From the NCBI GenBank assembly GCA_041393415.1, contig JAWKKE010000007.1, positions 58,778 to 122,777 of the forward strand: 64,000 nucleotides of DNA, read 5' to 3'. Within the stretch, counting starts at the first letter, position 1; each line of letters opens with the position of its first letter. The position numbers and the translations under genes were made by a program. The notes below the pieces were generated by a model that was given only the letters and a program-made list of their open reading frames with translations, searched no databases and had not been told where the DNA came from. Positions 7,634 through 18,086 of this stretch are shown here, in pieces. This stretch comes from Thermoleophilia bacterium (GTDB lineage: Bacteria > Actinomycetota > Thermoleophilia > UBA2241).

Positions 7634-8563
7634 GTGACGAACGAGACCCCCCGCGATAGAGAAGAGCTGGCGCGCGACGACACGGTCGCCTACGGTCCCG
7701 ACGAGGTGCCGCGGCCAGACGACGAGGTAGAGGATGTTCTTGCGCCGCACGACGGTGCGGGACTCGAAGAATCCTCGCCGGACGAGAGGTTGGCGGCGCC
7801 GGCCGATGATCCTGAGCCGGCGCCCGACTACACACCAGACGACCTCTGGGCCGACGACCTTCTCGACGACGGCGAAGACGCCGCTGGTCCCTCGACGGCA
7901 TCACGAGAGCTGCGTGCCGAGCTCGACCGGCTCCGGACAGAATACGATCGCGCCGGTTTCGTGCGGACGGCCGTCGAGGCCGTCACATCTCAAGAGGTCA
8001 CCATCGTAGAGCTCTATCGCGACGTGCTCACGCCGCTTCTCGTCGATCTCGGCGGCGACTGGCAGCACGGAAGAGTGTCGATCTGGCAGGAACACATGGC
8101 CGCGGCCATGGTGCGTACGGTGGTCGAGATACTCTATCCCGGCGTACTGAAGGTCAAGGCCGCGGTGCCGGACTCAGGACGAAGCGTGCTGCTGGCGACA
8201 CCGCCAGAAGAGAACCACGAGCTCGGCTTGCGCATGGTTGCCGATCGCTTTGATATGGCCGGCTGGACGACCCACTACCTCGGTGCCGATTCTCCCGCCG
8301 CGGAGATCATCGATGCGGCACGCCGGCTCAGCGTCGACGCCGTCATTCTCAGTTCCGCGACCCACTTCCACCGCATGGCGTTGCGTGGGCTTGTCGATCG
8401 TCTTGAACGCGAGCTGGACCACGTGTACGTGTGGGTCGGTGGATCCGCTTTCGCGGACGGTGACGACGAAGGATGGGCGACCTACGAGACACGCGATCTC
8501 GAGGCGCTGCTGCGTGAGTTCGCCGCTGGGACCAGCAACCATCACAAGGCGACAGGAGATTGA
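7634..8563 (+). CDS. Cobalamin (B12)-binding sensor-like protein
   Basis: 309 residues. The first 90 are very acidic, Asp/Glu/Pro-rich and probably disordered. Next comes a helical B12-binding-2-like cap (LYRDVLTPLLVDLGGDWQHG, IWQEHMAAAMVR), then a Rossmann-like B12 domain (LLATPPEENHELGLRMVADRF, GWTTHYLGADSPAAEII, DAVILSSATHFHRM). The ENHELG segment matches the E/D-x-H-x-x-G cobalt-ligand motif of CarH-type proteins, but no DNA-binding domain is attached. The stop lies 3 nt before the ATG of the ABC permease. It may sense cobalamin or light and act with the upstream HTH protein; that is inference. No strong ribosome site supports the GTG start. Confidence 0.75.
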   Translation: MTNETPRDREELARDDTVAYGPDEVPRPDDEVEDVLAPHDGAGLEESSPDERLAAPADDPEPAPDYTPDDLWADDLLDDGEDAAGPSTASRELRAELDRLRTEYDRAGFVRTAVEAVTSQEVTIVELYRDVLTPLLVDLGGDWQHGRVSIWQEHMAAAMVRTVVEILYPGVLKVKAAVPDSGRSVLLATPPEENHELGLRMVADRFDMAGWTTHYLGADSPAAEIIDAARRLSVDAVILSSATHFHRMALRGLVDRLERELDHVYVWVGGSAFADGDDEGWATYETRDLEALLREFAAGTSNHHKATGD

Positions 8564-8565
8564 GC

Positions 8566-9705
8566 ATGCTCGATCTCTCGATTGCAGTCCGGTTCCTGCG
8601 CGCCAGTCTCGTGCAGTCCATACTCATCGCCGTGGGTATCGCGATCGGCATTGGGGTACAGGTCTTTCTCGGATCGCTGATCATGGGGCTGCAGGAAGAC
8701 CTGATCGATCAGACCATCGGCCACCGATCGCAGGTGACCGTTCTGCCGGGCGAGGGCGCCGAGTCGTTGCGGTACACCGACGCGGTGAAGTCCGCGATCG
8801 CCGCCGAGAAGGAGATCGTCACGCAGGTTCCGGTGCGCGAGTTCTCGGCGATTCTGAAGGTCGGCGAGACGACGCGCCCGCTGCGCTTCACCGGCGGCTC
8901 CGTCAACGAACTCGAGCCCATCTACGCGCTTGGCGAGCGCGCTGTGAGCGGCACGCCCTCACTCACAGGCCATGAGATCGTGCTCGGCAAGGATCTCGCC
9001 GACGAGCTTCAGCTCAGTCCCGGCGACACCGTAACGCTGGTGCTGCCGGATGGCACAGATTTCAAGGTCACGATGACCGCCGTCGTGGATCTCGGCTCGG
9101 CGGCCGCCAACTCTGCCGTCGGCTTCGCCTCGGCGACCATGGGCGCCGGCGCGCTCGATCTCGAGGACGACGAGTACACGGCGGTCGAGACGCAGGTCGA
9201 CAAGGTCTTCGACTCGGTCGCAATCGCTGAGAATCTGGCCGCCGATGACGCACTCGCGGATCTCACTGTGACCGAGTGGCAGAGTGAGAACCAGGACTTG
9301 CTCGCTGCCCTGCAGGCCCAGAGCAGCTCGAGCTACACAATCCAGTTCTTCGTGTTGCTCGCGGTCGCACTCGGCATCGCCTCCACACTGGCGATCTCGG
9401 CGGCGCAGAAGACACGCCAGATCGGCATCCTCAAGGCGATGGGCATGCGCGACCGCCAGGCCGGCCGTATCTTCCTCTGGCAGGCGGCGATTCTGGGCCT
9501 TGCCGGTGCCGGTGCCGGCGTGCTTGTGGGTGTCATTCTCATCGTCGGCTTCTCGTCTCAGAGTGCGGACTTCTCGTTTGCTCCCAAGGTCGGCTTCACG
9601 GCGCTCTCCTTCGTCATCGGTGTCGGCGTTGCCCTGTTGTCGTCGCTCATCCCCTCGCGGCGCACCTCGCGCGTCGATCCGATCGAGGTGATCCAGGGTG
9701 GCTGA
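8566..9705 (+). CDS. ABC transporter permease, FtsX/MacB/LolC-like
   Basis: About 379 residues with one N-terminal membrane helix (SILIAVGIAIGIGVQVFLG), a large extracytoplasmic domain (residues about 45-245) and three C-terminal helices. Between the helices is the FtsX signature region (TRQIGILKAMGMRDRQAGRIFLWQ) and the end SRRTSRVDPIEVIQGG. ATG 8566 is preferred over a TTG 6 nt earlier because CAGGAG (8553-8558) is 7 nt upstream. It overlaps the ATPase gene by 8 nt. Such pairs act in lipid, lipoprotein or peptide export; the substrate cannot be told. Confidence 0.88.
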   Translation: MLDLSIAVRFLRASLVQSILIAVGIAIGIGVQVFLGSLIMGLQEDLIDQTIGHRSQVTVLPGEGAESLRYTDAVKSAIAAEKEIVTQVPVREFSAILKVGETTRPLRFTGGSVNELEPIYALGERAVSGTPSLTGHEIVLGKDLADELQLSPGDTVTLVLPDGTDFKVTMTAVVDLGSAAANSAVGFASATMGAGALDLEDDEYTAVETQVDKVFDSVAIAENLAADDALADLTVTEWQSENQDLLAALQAQSSSSYTIQFFVLLAVALGIASTLAISAAQKTRQIGILKAMGMRDRQAGRIFLWQAAILGLAGAGAGVLVGVILIVGFSSQSADFSFAPKVGFTALSFVIGVGVALLSSLIPSRRTSRVDPIEVIQGG

Positions 9706-10411
9706 CGGACTTCTCAGGGTCGAAGCGGTCGGCAAGACCTATGGCACCGTCGCGAAGACCGTCGCGCTCGCCGATGTGTCGTTCGAGCTCGGCAGCGGCG
9801 AGTTCGCCTCAATAATTGGGCAGTCGGGCTCGGGCAAGTCGACGCTGCTGAACCTCATTGGCCTTCTCGACCGGCCGACGACCGGTCGCGTGGTGCTCAA
9901 CGGACACGATACCGGGGCGGTGAGCCGCGATCGCCGCGCCGCCTTGCGCAACGATCTCATCGGCTTCGTCTTCCAGTTTCATCATCTGCTGCCCGAGTTC
10001 AGCGTTCTCGAGAACGTGATGATGCCGGGCCGCATCGGGGGGCACAGTACGACGTCGCTGCGCCCGCGGGCCGAGGAGGTTCTGGGCATGCTCGGTCTCG
10101 CGGGGCTTGAGGACAAGGGCGCCAACCAGCTGTCCGGCGGCCAGAAGCAGCGCGTTGCCATCGCGCGAGCGCTCATGAATCGGCCGGCTCTCGTCCTCGC
10201 GGACGAGCCAACCGGCAACCTCGACAGCGCCAACGCGCGCGCCGCCTACGATCTCTTCCGCGAGATCAATCGCGACCTTGGTCTGGCATTCCTCATCGTT
10301 ACGCACGACCGTTCCGTCGCGCAGCAGACCGATCGCATCCTCGAGATTCAAGACGGGCGCCTTCTGCAGGACGTACGCAACAGCTACCTGGATGTTCGTC
10401 CGGGCGCATGA
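9698..10411 (+). CDS. ABC transporter ATP-binding protein, LolD/MacB-like
   Basis: 237 residues with Walker A GQSGSGKST (41-49), Q-loop region (FVFQFHHLLPEFSVLENV), signature LSGGQKQR, Walker B LVLADEPTGNLDS and H-loop VTHD. Sequence type is that of the MacB/LolD/FtsE group, which work with FtsX-fold permeases. The GTG start overlaps the permease stop, so the two subunits are translationally coupled. The B12-binding protein in the same operon may regulate expression. Confidence 0.93.
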   Translation: MADGLLRVEAVGKTYGTVAKTVALADVSFELGSGEFASIIGQSGSGKSTLLNLIGLLDRPTTGRVVLNGHDTGAVSRDRRAALRNDLIGFVFQFHHLLPEFSVLENVMMPGRIGGHSTTSLRPRAEEVLGMLGLAGLEDKGANQLSGGQKQRVAIARALMNRPALVLADEPTGNLDSANARAAYDLFREINRDLGLAFLIVTHDRSVAQQTDRILEIQDGRLLQDVRNSYLDVRPGA

Positions 10412-10498
10412 CGTCGCGCTCTCCGGCGTGTTATCCTGTAGCTCCGTCCCCGCGGGAAGGGCGCTCCGCGCCGGTTTTCAGCGGTGGCGCGGTTCGGT

Positions 10499-10575
10499 GG
10501 TGGAAGTAGCTCAGTTGGAAGAGCTCCAGGTTGTGGTCCTGGCGGCCGCGGGTTCGAGTCCCGTCTTCCACCCCA
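10499..10575 (+). tRNA. tRNA-His (GTG)
   Basis: Acceptor GTGGAAG/CTTCCAC with the extra 5' G (10499) opposite C73, as histidine tRNAs require. Anticodon arm CCAGG-TTGTGGT-CCTGG gives GTG. CCA is encoded. A possible -10 (TATCCT, 10432-10437) lies upstream. Confidence 0.95.
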
Positions 10576-10628
10576 ACTCAATCGATCTCGCCGGTCGCCG
10601 CGAGCGCCGGTTATGAGCGCAACGACGT

Positions 10629-10714
10629 GCGGGTGTGGCGGAACTGGTAGACGCGCTAGACTTAGGATCTGGTGAGCTATGCTCGTGGAGGTTCAAGTCC
10701 TCTCACCCGCACCA
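10629..10714 (+). tRNA. tRNA-Leu (TAG)
   Basis: Acceptor GCGGGTG/CACCCGC, anticodon arm CTAGA-CTTAGGA-TCTGG (anticodon TAG), a long class II variable arm, T arm with GTTCAAGTC, and an encoded CCA. Confidence 0.95.
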
Positions 10715-10806
10715 CGGGCTTCAGCGCGTCCCAATCCAGGAGAAGTGACGAACGACGGTGTGCGCGGCGTCGGCGGCACCCGCAAGCGACAGACGGAGAA
10801 TCTACA

Positions 10807-12210
10807 GTGAAGACGAAGGTCGATCCAGCAGCCGAGAACGAGGTTGCGCTCAGCGTCGAGATCCCGGCCGATGCCGTTCGGCGTGCTTACGACCGCACGC
10901 TCTCGGCGTTGCGTAACGAGCTTGAGATCCCGGGATTCCGCAAGGGGCGCGTGCCGCGCAATATGGTTGTCGCCCATTTTGGCGAGGACGTCATCCGCGA
11001 GCAAACGCTCGAAGACGCCATTCCGCGTTGGGGCGAAGAAGCCATGAAGGACGCCGGCGTCTTCGAGTCCGCCGTCTCGACCTCAGACCTGTCCACCGGT
11101 CCGCTCGACGAGAACGCCGACTACAGCTTCACTCTTCGCGTGCAGACCATGCCGACGCCTGTCCTCGGCGACTACATGGGCGTTGAGGCGCCCAAGCGCG
11201 CCGCCGAGGTCACCGACGAGCAGATCGACGCTCAGATGGACCTCAACCGTGAGCGTCTTGCGCAGTTGCAGCCGGTCGAGGGCCGTCCGACACAGGCGGG
11301 CGACTATGTCATCATGGACCTCGAGGCCAGGTCGAGCGGCAAGACGATGAAGGAAGCCCAGGGCAAGGGACAGATGTTCCAGCTCGGCGACACGCAGCTT
11401 ATTCCCGGGTTCGAGGAGCAGATGTACGGTCTGTCGGTCGGCGACGAGAAGGAGTTCTCGCTGACTCTTCCGGACGACTATCGCGATGCCAGGCTTGCGG
11501 GCCAGGAAGCCGACTTCAAGGCCAAGGTCGTCGAGATCAAGGAGAAGGTGCTTCCCGCGCTCGACGATGCGTTCGCCGCCGACGTCAGCGATTTCACCAC
11601 GCTCGCCGATCTGCGCGCCGATATCGCCCAGCGTATGGAGACCATCGCCGCCGAGGCGGCCGAGCGCGACTTCCGCAGCGCCGTTGTCGACAAGGTTACC
11701 GACGGCGCTACCGTCAGCGTGCCGAAGGTGATGATCGATCGCGAGGCGCATCGTCTCTACCACGAGCTCGAAGAAGACGTCACCAAGCGCGGCGTCAACA
11801 TGAACGCATACCTTGGGGTCATCGAAAAGACGAAGGAAGAGGCTGAGGCCGGTTTGCGGCCACGCGCCGAGCAAGACATCAAGCGTCGCCTCGTCCTGAA
11901 TGAGATCGCCAAGGCCGAGGGCTTGTCGGTGAGCGACGACGACATCGTCGCCGCCATCAAGCACGATGCCGAGGTATGGGGTCGCGACTACCTGGAACTC
12001 CTCGGCGATATTCGCAAGGCGGGCAGGCAAGACGATCTGCGCGCCGAACTCTTGGTGGTCAAGACGATCGACTTCCTCGTCGCCAAGGCTGTGCCGACCG
12101 AGATGACGGCGAGCGAAGTGGCCGCTGTCGAGGCCGCCGAGGACGAAGCGGCCACTGTCGAGGCCGCCATCGAAGAGGCCGCCGACGCCTCACCGGAGCA
12201 GGCCGAATAA
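10807..12210 (+). CDS. tig: Trigger factor
   Basis: Ribosome-associated chaperone and peptidyl-prolyl isomerase that meets nascent chains at the exit tunnel. The ribosome-binding signature GFRKGRVP is at residues 43-50. An FKBP-like isomerase domain follows (AGDYVIMDLEA to EFSLTLPDDY, about 155-245) and then the helical C-terminal domain. The last 40 residues are an Ala/Glu-rich repetitive tail. GTG 10807 gives 467 residues and has GGAG 8 nt upstream; earlier in-frame starts run back through tRNA-Leu. It heads the run tig-clpP-clpX-lon. Confidence 0.95.
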   Translation: MKTKVDPAAENEVALSVEIPADAVRRAYDRTLSALRNELEIPGFRKGRVPRNMVVAHFGEDVIREQTLEDAIPRWGEEAMKDAGVFESAVSTSDLSTGPLDENADYSFTLRVQTMPTPVLGDYMGVEAPKRAAEVTDEQIDAQMDLNRERLAQLQPVEGRPTQAGDYVIMDLEARSSGKTMKEAQGKGQMFQLGDTQLIPGFEEQMYGLSVGDEKEFSLTLPDDYRDARLAGQEADFKAKVVEIKEKVLPALDDAFAADVSDFTTLADLRADIAQRMETIAAEAAERDFRSAVVDKVTDGATVSVPKVMIDREAHRLYHELEEDVTKRGVNMNAYLGVIEKTKEEAEAGLRPRAEQDIKRRLVLNEIAKAEGLSVSDDDIVAAIKHDAEVWGRDYLELLGDIRKAGRQDDLRAELLVVKTIDFLVAKAVPTEMTASEVAAVEAAEDEAATVEAAIEEAADASPEQAE

Positions 12211-12240
12211 CGGGATCCACCCCTACAGAAGGGTGACAGT

Positions 12241-12828
12241 GTGAGCAATATCCTCATACCGTACGTCATCGAGCAGACGAGCCGCGGGGAGCGCTCGTTC
12301 GACATCTTCTCCCGGCTGCTGAACGAGCGCGTGGTGTTTCTGGGTACACCGGTAACCGACGACGTTGCCAATCTCATCGTCGCCCAACTCATCCATCTCG
12401 AGTCCGACGACCCCGACAAGGACATCAGCCTCTACATCAACAGTCCAGGCGGTTCCGTGTACGCCGGACTTGCGATTTACGACACCATGCAGTTCATCAA
12501 GCCGGACGTGAGTACCATCTGCGTTGGCAGCGCGATGAGCATGGGAGCCCTCTTGCTCGCCGGCGGCGCCAAGGGCAAGCGGTTCGCGTTGCCCAACGCG
12601 CGCATCCTCATCCATCAGGTCGCCGGCGGCTACGAGGGCCAAGCAACCGACATCGAGATCCACGCGAAGGAAGTACTCAACCTGCGTCGTAGGTTGGACG
12701 AGATCATCTCCGAGCACACCGGGCAGCCCGTCGATCGCGTAAGACAAGACACCGAGCGCGACTACTTCATGTCCGCTGCCGAGGGCAAGGAGTACGGCAT
12801 TATCGACGACGTCATCGCGCACCGCTAG
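12241..12828 (+). CDS. clpP: ATP-dependent Clp protease proteolytic subunit
   Basis: Serine protease subunit of the ClpXP/ClpCP complex. 195 residues, with catalytic Ser100 (SAMSMGALLL), His125 (RILIHQ) and Asp174 (TERDYFMSA), and the handle region between. The GTG start follows the tig stop by 30 nt; a small inverted repeat CACCC/GGGTG sits between them. clpX follows after 31 nt, the classic order for assembling the ClpXP machine. Confidence 0.97.
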   Translation: MSNILIPYVIEQTSRGERSFDIFSRLLNERVVFLGTPVTDDVANLIVAQLIHLESDDPDKDISLYINSPGGSVYAGLAIYDTMQFIKPDVSTICVGSAMSMGALLLAGGAKGKRFALPNARILIHQVAGGYEGQATDIEIHAKEVLNLRRRLDEIISEHTGQPVDRVRQDTERDYFMSAAEGKEYGIIDDVIAHR

Positions 12829-12859
12829 TCGGTGCGATCGAACAGAGGAGGATCGGGAG

Positions 12860-14111
<1,252 letters not shown>

Positions 14112-14131
<20 letters not shown>

Positions 14132-16571
14132 GGCCGCGGTTCGCGTGGCGGCTGGGGAGGGCGGCGCGTCCTTCCCCCTTCTGCCGACCCGAGAGCTTGT
14201 CGTCTTTCCGCGGATGGTGGCGCCCATCTTCGTGGGGCGCGAGAAATCCGTGAGCGCGATTGAGCGCGCGTTCAACGAGAAGTCGGCGATCGTCCTCAGT
14301 GCGCAGCGGCAACCCTCCGCCGAGGATCCGGCAGTCGACGACATCATGCCGATCGGCACGCGGGCAATCGTCCTGCAACTCTTTCGACTTCCGGACGGGA
14401 CTATCAAGGCGCTCGTCGAGGGCAAGGAACGCGTGCGCATCGATCGCTTCGAGTCCACGAAGCCACACTTCGTCGTGCAGGTTACGCCGATCCACTCGCC
14501 CGACCGCGACGCGGCGCGCTGTCAGTCCCTGGCGCGGCGTGTTCTTCACGAGTTCGGCGCCTATGTGCAGCTCAGTCCTCAGATCTCGGACGAGGTACAG
14601 TACATCGCCGACCAGGCTGGAGACCCGGAGGCGGTCGCCGACATCGTCGCGGCGCACCTCCAGATTGCCAGTGAGGAGAAGCAGGGACTTCTCGCCATGG
14701 AGTCCACCCAAGAGCGGCTCATCGCCCTGCTCGAGGCCCTCATCGAAGAGACGGCCGTGCTCGGTATCGAGCAAGAGATCCTCGGCAAAGTACAACAGCG
14801 CATCGAGAATGCGCAGAGACAGCTCTTCTTGCACGAGAAGATGCGCGTGCTGCGCGACGAGATCGCCGAGGTGGGAGAGGCTCCGGACGAGGAGACGGCG
14901 GTCTATGTTCAGCGCATGGCCGAGGCGCAGCTCTCACCGGCGGCGCGGACGCTTGCTGAACGCGAGTTACGCAAGTTGCGGCAGGCGCCGCCGATGAGCC
15001 CAGAGGTCGCCGTGATTCGCGGCCTGCTGGACACGCTGCTCGATCTTCCCTGGGGCAAACTGGCGCCTGCCGAGGTCGACGTGCCGGCAGTGGCGAATCA
15101 TCTCGACCGCACGCACTTCGGACTCAAAGATGTGAAGGACCGCATCCTCGAGTATCTGGCGGTCTGCCAGATGCGGTCCGAGGCGGCGAAGGCAGGCGGG
15201 CGCGGTGCGCCGTCCGGCGCGGATCAACCCGCCACCATACTCTGCCTGGCTGGTCCTCCGGGCACAGGCAAGAGCAGCGTCGCGAGCAGTATCGCCGAGG
15301 CGCTTGGCCGACCGTTCACGCGCATTGCCCTCGGTGGGGTTCGCGACGAGGGTGAGATTCGCGGTCATCGGCGCACCTATGTGGGGGCCATGCCGGGCCG
15401 CATCATCGACGGTCTCGTAAAGGCCGGAGTGGACAACCCCGTCATGCTCCTGGATGAGATCGACAAACTCGACAGCGACTGGCGCGGCAACCCTGCGGCG
15501 GCGCTCATGGAGGTGCTGGATCCCGCGCACAACTCCTCCTTCCGCGACAACTACGTCGAGTGCGAGTACGATCTGAGTCGCGTCTTCTTCATCGCCACTG
15601 CAAACGACATCGATGCAATTCCGGCAACGCTCTACGACCGCCTCGAGGTTATTACCCTGAGCGGTTACACCTTGGCCGAGAAGCTCGCGATCGCGCGCCA
15701 TCACTTGCTGCCGCGAACGGCCGCCGAGGCTGGTCTCCGCCGCGGCGACATCAGATTCGGTCGCGGTGTGCTGGCGGCGATCGTCAGCGGCTACACGCGC
15801 GAGGCCGGTGTGCGTGACCTGGAGCGAGCGTTGCGCCGGATCGCTCGCAAAGTCGCTCGCCGACATGTCGAGCAGGATGTCGAGCTTCCGCTCGCGGTGG
15901 GCAGCGACGATCTGCGCGCCTATCTCGGTGAAGCGGTCTGGCTCGACGCCGAACTGCGCCGTGGCGCCAAGGTGGGGGAGAGCCTCGGCCTCGCCTATAC
16001 GTCGGATGGTGGTGAAGTCATGACGATTGAAGCCACACTCGCTCGCGGTCGCGGAGAACTTGTGCTCACCGGGCAGCTTGGCGAGGTCATGCAGGAATCC
16101 GCCTCCGCCGCCTGGGGGTACCTGCTTGCCAATGTCGAGCGCGACGCCACCCTTGGCCGACTCATGCGTCATTCGCCATATCTGACGAAGGAAGGACTCG
16201 ACGTCGCCAACTACGATGTCCGCGTGCACGTCCCCGAAGGCGCTGTGCCAAAGGACGGACCTTCCGCCGGCCTCGCGCTTGCCGTCGCGCTGCTCTCCGC
16301 GCTAGGCCGCGTACCAATCAAGGCGCGCGTCGCCATGACCGGTGAGATCACGCTGAGCGGCCGCGTGCTGCGCATCGGCGGGCTCAAGGAGAAGCTGCTG
16401 GCGGCGGCTCGTAGTGGCGTGCGTACCGTGGTGGTGCCATCCGCCAATCGCGGCACAGTCGCAGAGCTCCCCGTCGAGATTGTGGGGAAGCTGCACGTTG
16501 TCTACGTCGAGTCGTTCGTGGAAGCGCTGCCGTGGGTCTTTGGCGAGCGCCGCGTCGTCGCTCGCACATAG
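14112..16571 (+). CDS. lon: ATP-dependent protease La (Lon)
   Basis: Single-chain AAA+ protease of 819 residues: N-terminal substrate domain (LPTRELVVFPRMVAPIFVG), ATPase with Walker A GPPGTGKS (around residue 381) and Walker B MLLDEIDKL. The protease domain carries the Ser718 (DGPSAG)/Lys759 (GGLKEK) dyad. The GTG start lies inside clpX and has no clear ribosome site, so the exact start is uncertain by a few codons. It joins ClpXP and trigger factor in one proteostasis block. Confidence 0.96.
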
Positions 16572-16651
16572 GCGACACGGGTACATGGTTGCCTCCTCGC
16601 GGGTACACTGTGAGGCATGAAGGCTGAGAGTACCAGCTGAGGAGGCCACCC

Positions 16652-16861
16652 GTGACCGATGCACACCAACACCAGCACCAGACTCCCGGATCGCCCTTGG
16701 AGCCGGCCATCGATGCGGCTTCGGGCAAGCTGGAGTGGCACTGCTCAATCTGCGGGATCTCTGTGAGTCCCGGTGAGGAGTTCTGCCAAGTCTGCGCTAT
16801 TGAGGCCAGCGGTGGCGAAGTGCCAGACGACCTCGAAGATGCGGACGCCGACACCAAGTAG
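16652..16861 (+). CDS. Small zinc-ribbon protein
   Basis: 69 residues: a His/Gln-rich N-terminus (HQHQHQ), two Cys-x-x-Cys pairs (CSIC and CQVC) that would form a zinc ribbon, and an acidic tail (DDLEDADADTK). The GTG start has a good TGAGGAGG (16638-16645) 6 nt upstream. No family recognised. It is monocistronic, 80 nt after lon. Confidence 0.65.
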   Translation: MTDAHQHQHQTPGSPLEPAIDAASGKLEWHCSICGISVSPGEEFCQVCAIEASGGEVPDDLEDADADTK

Positions 16862-17518
16862 CGCCCTCGGCATCGTTCCTTGCGCCCTTGACGGTGCGTC
16901 ACATGGCGGTCATTCGCGCATGAAGTGCCAGGCCATGACGCGCTGTAGTCCGTCGGAATAAACCATGATGTGACTAAGGTGAGAACCTATTGAATAGATC
17001 ATCATGGTAGCGCCGTAGGTATGCACTATGCTCCTTGATGGTGATGAGAGCCTTCGGTTCAGGACGACGCGAAGCTCTCGCCCCGCGCGGCCCTTCCGCC
17101 TCCTCCTTAATAGACGCGCGCGAGGCGGTATGCAGTCCCGGCACTGAGTCATGCACGGTGTGGGCGCTTGTCCTTGCTCGAAGGAGTCCGTGAACAGTGG
17201 GATGTGCAGGAAAGGATGCCTGGCGCCTACGGAAGCGCAGGCAGTGCAAACTGGGTTCCTGTGAGCCACCTACGAAACCGTAGGTGGCGGTTTGTAGGGC
17301 TGCAAAGCCCGTGCGAGTTGCCAACGGCTCTCTGGTTCTGCCGCCGGGAAGGTGTGGGCTACGTCGTCTGTCGCCGGCTCGGCCAGAACGACGACAGCTC
17401 GGCTACAACGGAGCGGAGGAGCGCACCGATGGTGCCGAGCTGTGCAGAACTGCGCCCGCTCTGCAAGGGGCTGGGGCGCAGAAATCCTAGTGGACTAATC
17501 TTGTCTTGATGCGCGCCT
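16862..17518. other. 657-bp gene-free region between convergent genes
   Basis: No plausible protein gene on either strand; open frames show atypical composition. The part 16955-17015 is clearly richer in A and T than the surroundings. An inverted repeat CCGCCTC (17096-17102)/GAGGCGG (17122-17128) is present. The segment 17240-17320 is rich in pairings (separate entry). It might hold a stand-alone RNA or the remnant of a decayed element. Confidence 0.45.
17240..17320 (+). ncRNA. Candidate structured RNA (family unknown)
   Basis: A perfect 9-bp hairpin GCCACCTAC (17265-17273)/GTAGGTGGC (17280-17288) with loop GAAACC is followed by GGGCT-GCAA-AGCCC (17297-17310), a GNRA-type tetraloop hairpin. 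GCAAAC just before the first hairpin can pair with GTTTGT after it, closing a larger stem. Strand and ends are not known. No motif of RNase P RNA, tmRNA, SRP RNA or a known riboswitch could be confirmed. Confidence 0.3.
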
Positions 17519-17770
17519 TCAGCTAGAGGTCCGCTCCAGGTAGATGTTCTCCCCACGGCGACGAACCTTCAGTGGTGCGCCCATCGACTTAACTGCGCTG
17601 GCAAGACCGGCGGCAACGTTTGTCGTCTTGTGACCGGGGGCCTCGACGCGGCCAGCGCTAATACCCTTCTCCAGGAATTCGTCGACGATCTCACGGTAGA
17701 GGCTCGTTCTTCCCGGACGAGCGCTCGGCGGTACGTCGCACGCCGTGATCTTGTACTTGCGTGAAATCAC
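17519..17770 (-). CDS. Conserved-looking small basic protein
   Basis: 83 residues, GTG start with GAGGAGG upstream on the minus strand. The sequence (SRKYKITACDVPP, SLYREIVDEFLEKG, HKTTNVAAGLASAVKSMG, LKVRRRGENIYLERT) is soluble, mixed alpha/beta and ends in a short beta-like hairpin with basic residues, possibly nucleic-acid binding. Family not recognised. Divergent from valS. Confidence 0.65.
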   Translation of the reverse strand: MISRKYKITACDVPPSARPGRTSLYREIVDEFLEKGISAGRVEAPGHKTTNVAAGLASAVKSMGAPLKVRRRGENIYLERTSS

Positions 17771-18086
17771 AGTGACCTCCTCGGGGGTCGTGCTCGTATT
17801 CAGAAATGCAGTTTAGCACCTCGTCTTCGCTATTGCTTCACGCGCGCGCATTCTAACAATGGGCGTGCAACTTGTGGCGCCCGTATCGCGAGCCCATGAT
17901 GGTTGCGCGGAGGGGATCGACGTGGCCGTTGAACTGGCGTTGTCGGGGCGTCTCTGGCGGAGCAGGCGGAGTGCATGGGGAGCCCGCATTCGGCGCGGCC
18001 GGCGGGCCCCCGGTATACTGACTGATCGGCCCAGCACATGGCGGGCGGTCAGCCGCACGTGAACATCCCGACAAGACCGAGGCAGC
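17771..18086. other. Divergent intergenic region upstream of valS
   Basis: A -10 like TATACT lies at 18014-18019, about 70 nt before the valS ATG. The T-box consensus for tRNA-responsive leaders was not found. No other gene or repeat is visible. Confidence 0.4.

Noticed and set aside
6950..7750. 266-residue minus-strand open frame
   Set aside because: It covers the well-supported plus-strand HTH gene and a promoter region and has no family resemblance.
16862..17518. RNase P RNA, tmRNA or SRP RNA in the large gap
   Set aside because: Key motifs (GAAAGTCCGGGC of RNase P, tRNA-like ends of tmRNA, GGAAGGAAGC-type SRP loop) are missing on both strands.
17771..18086. T-box leader upstream of valS
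   Set aside because: No T-box sequence or specifier hairpin was found.
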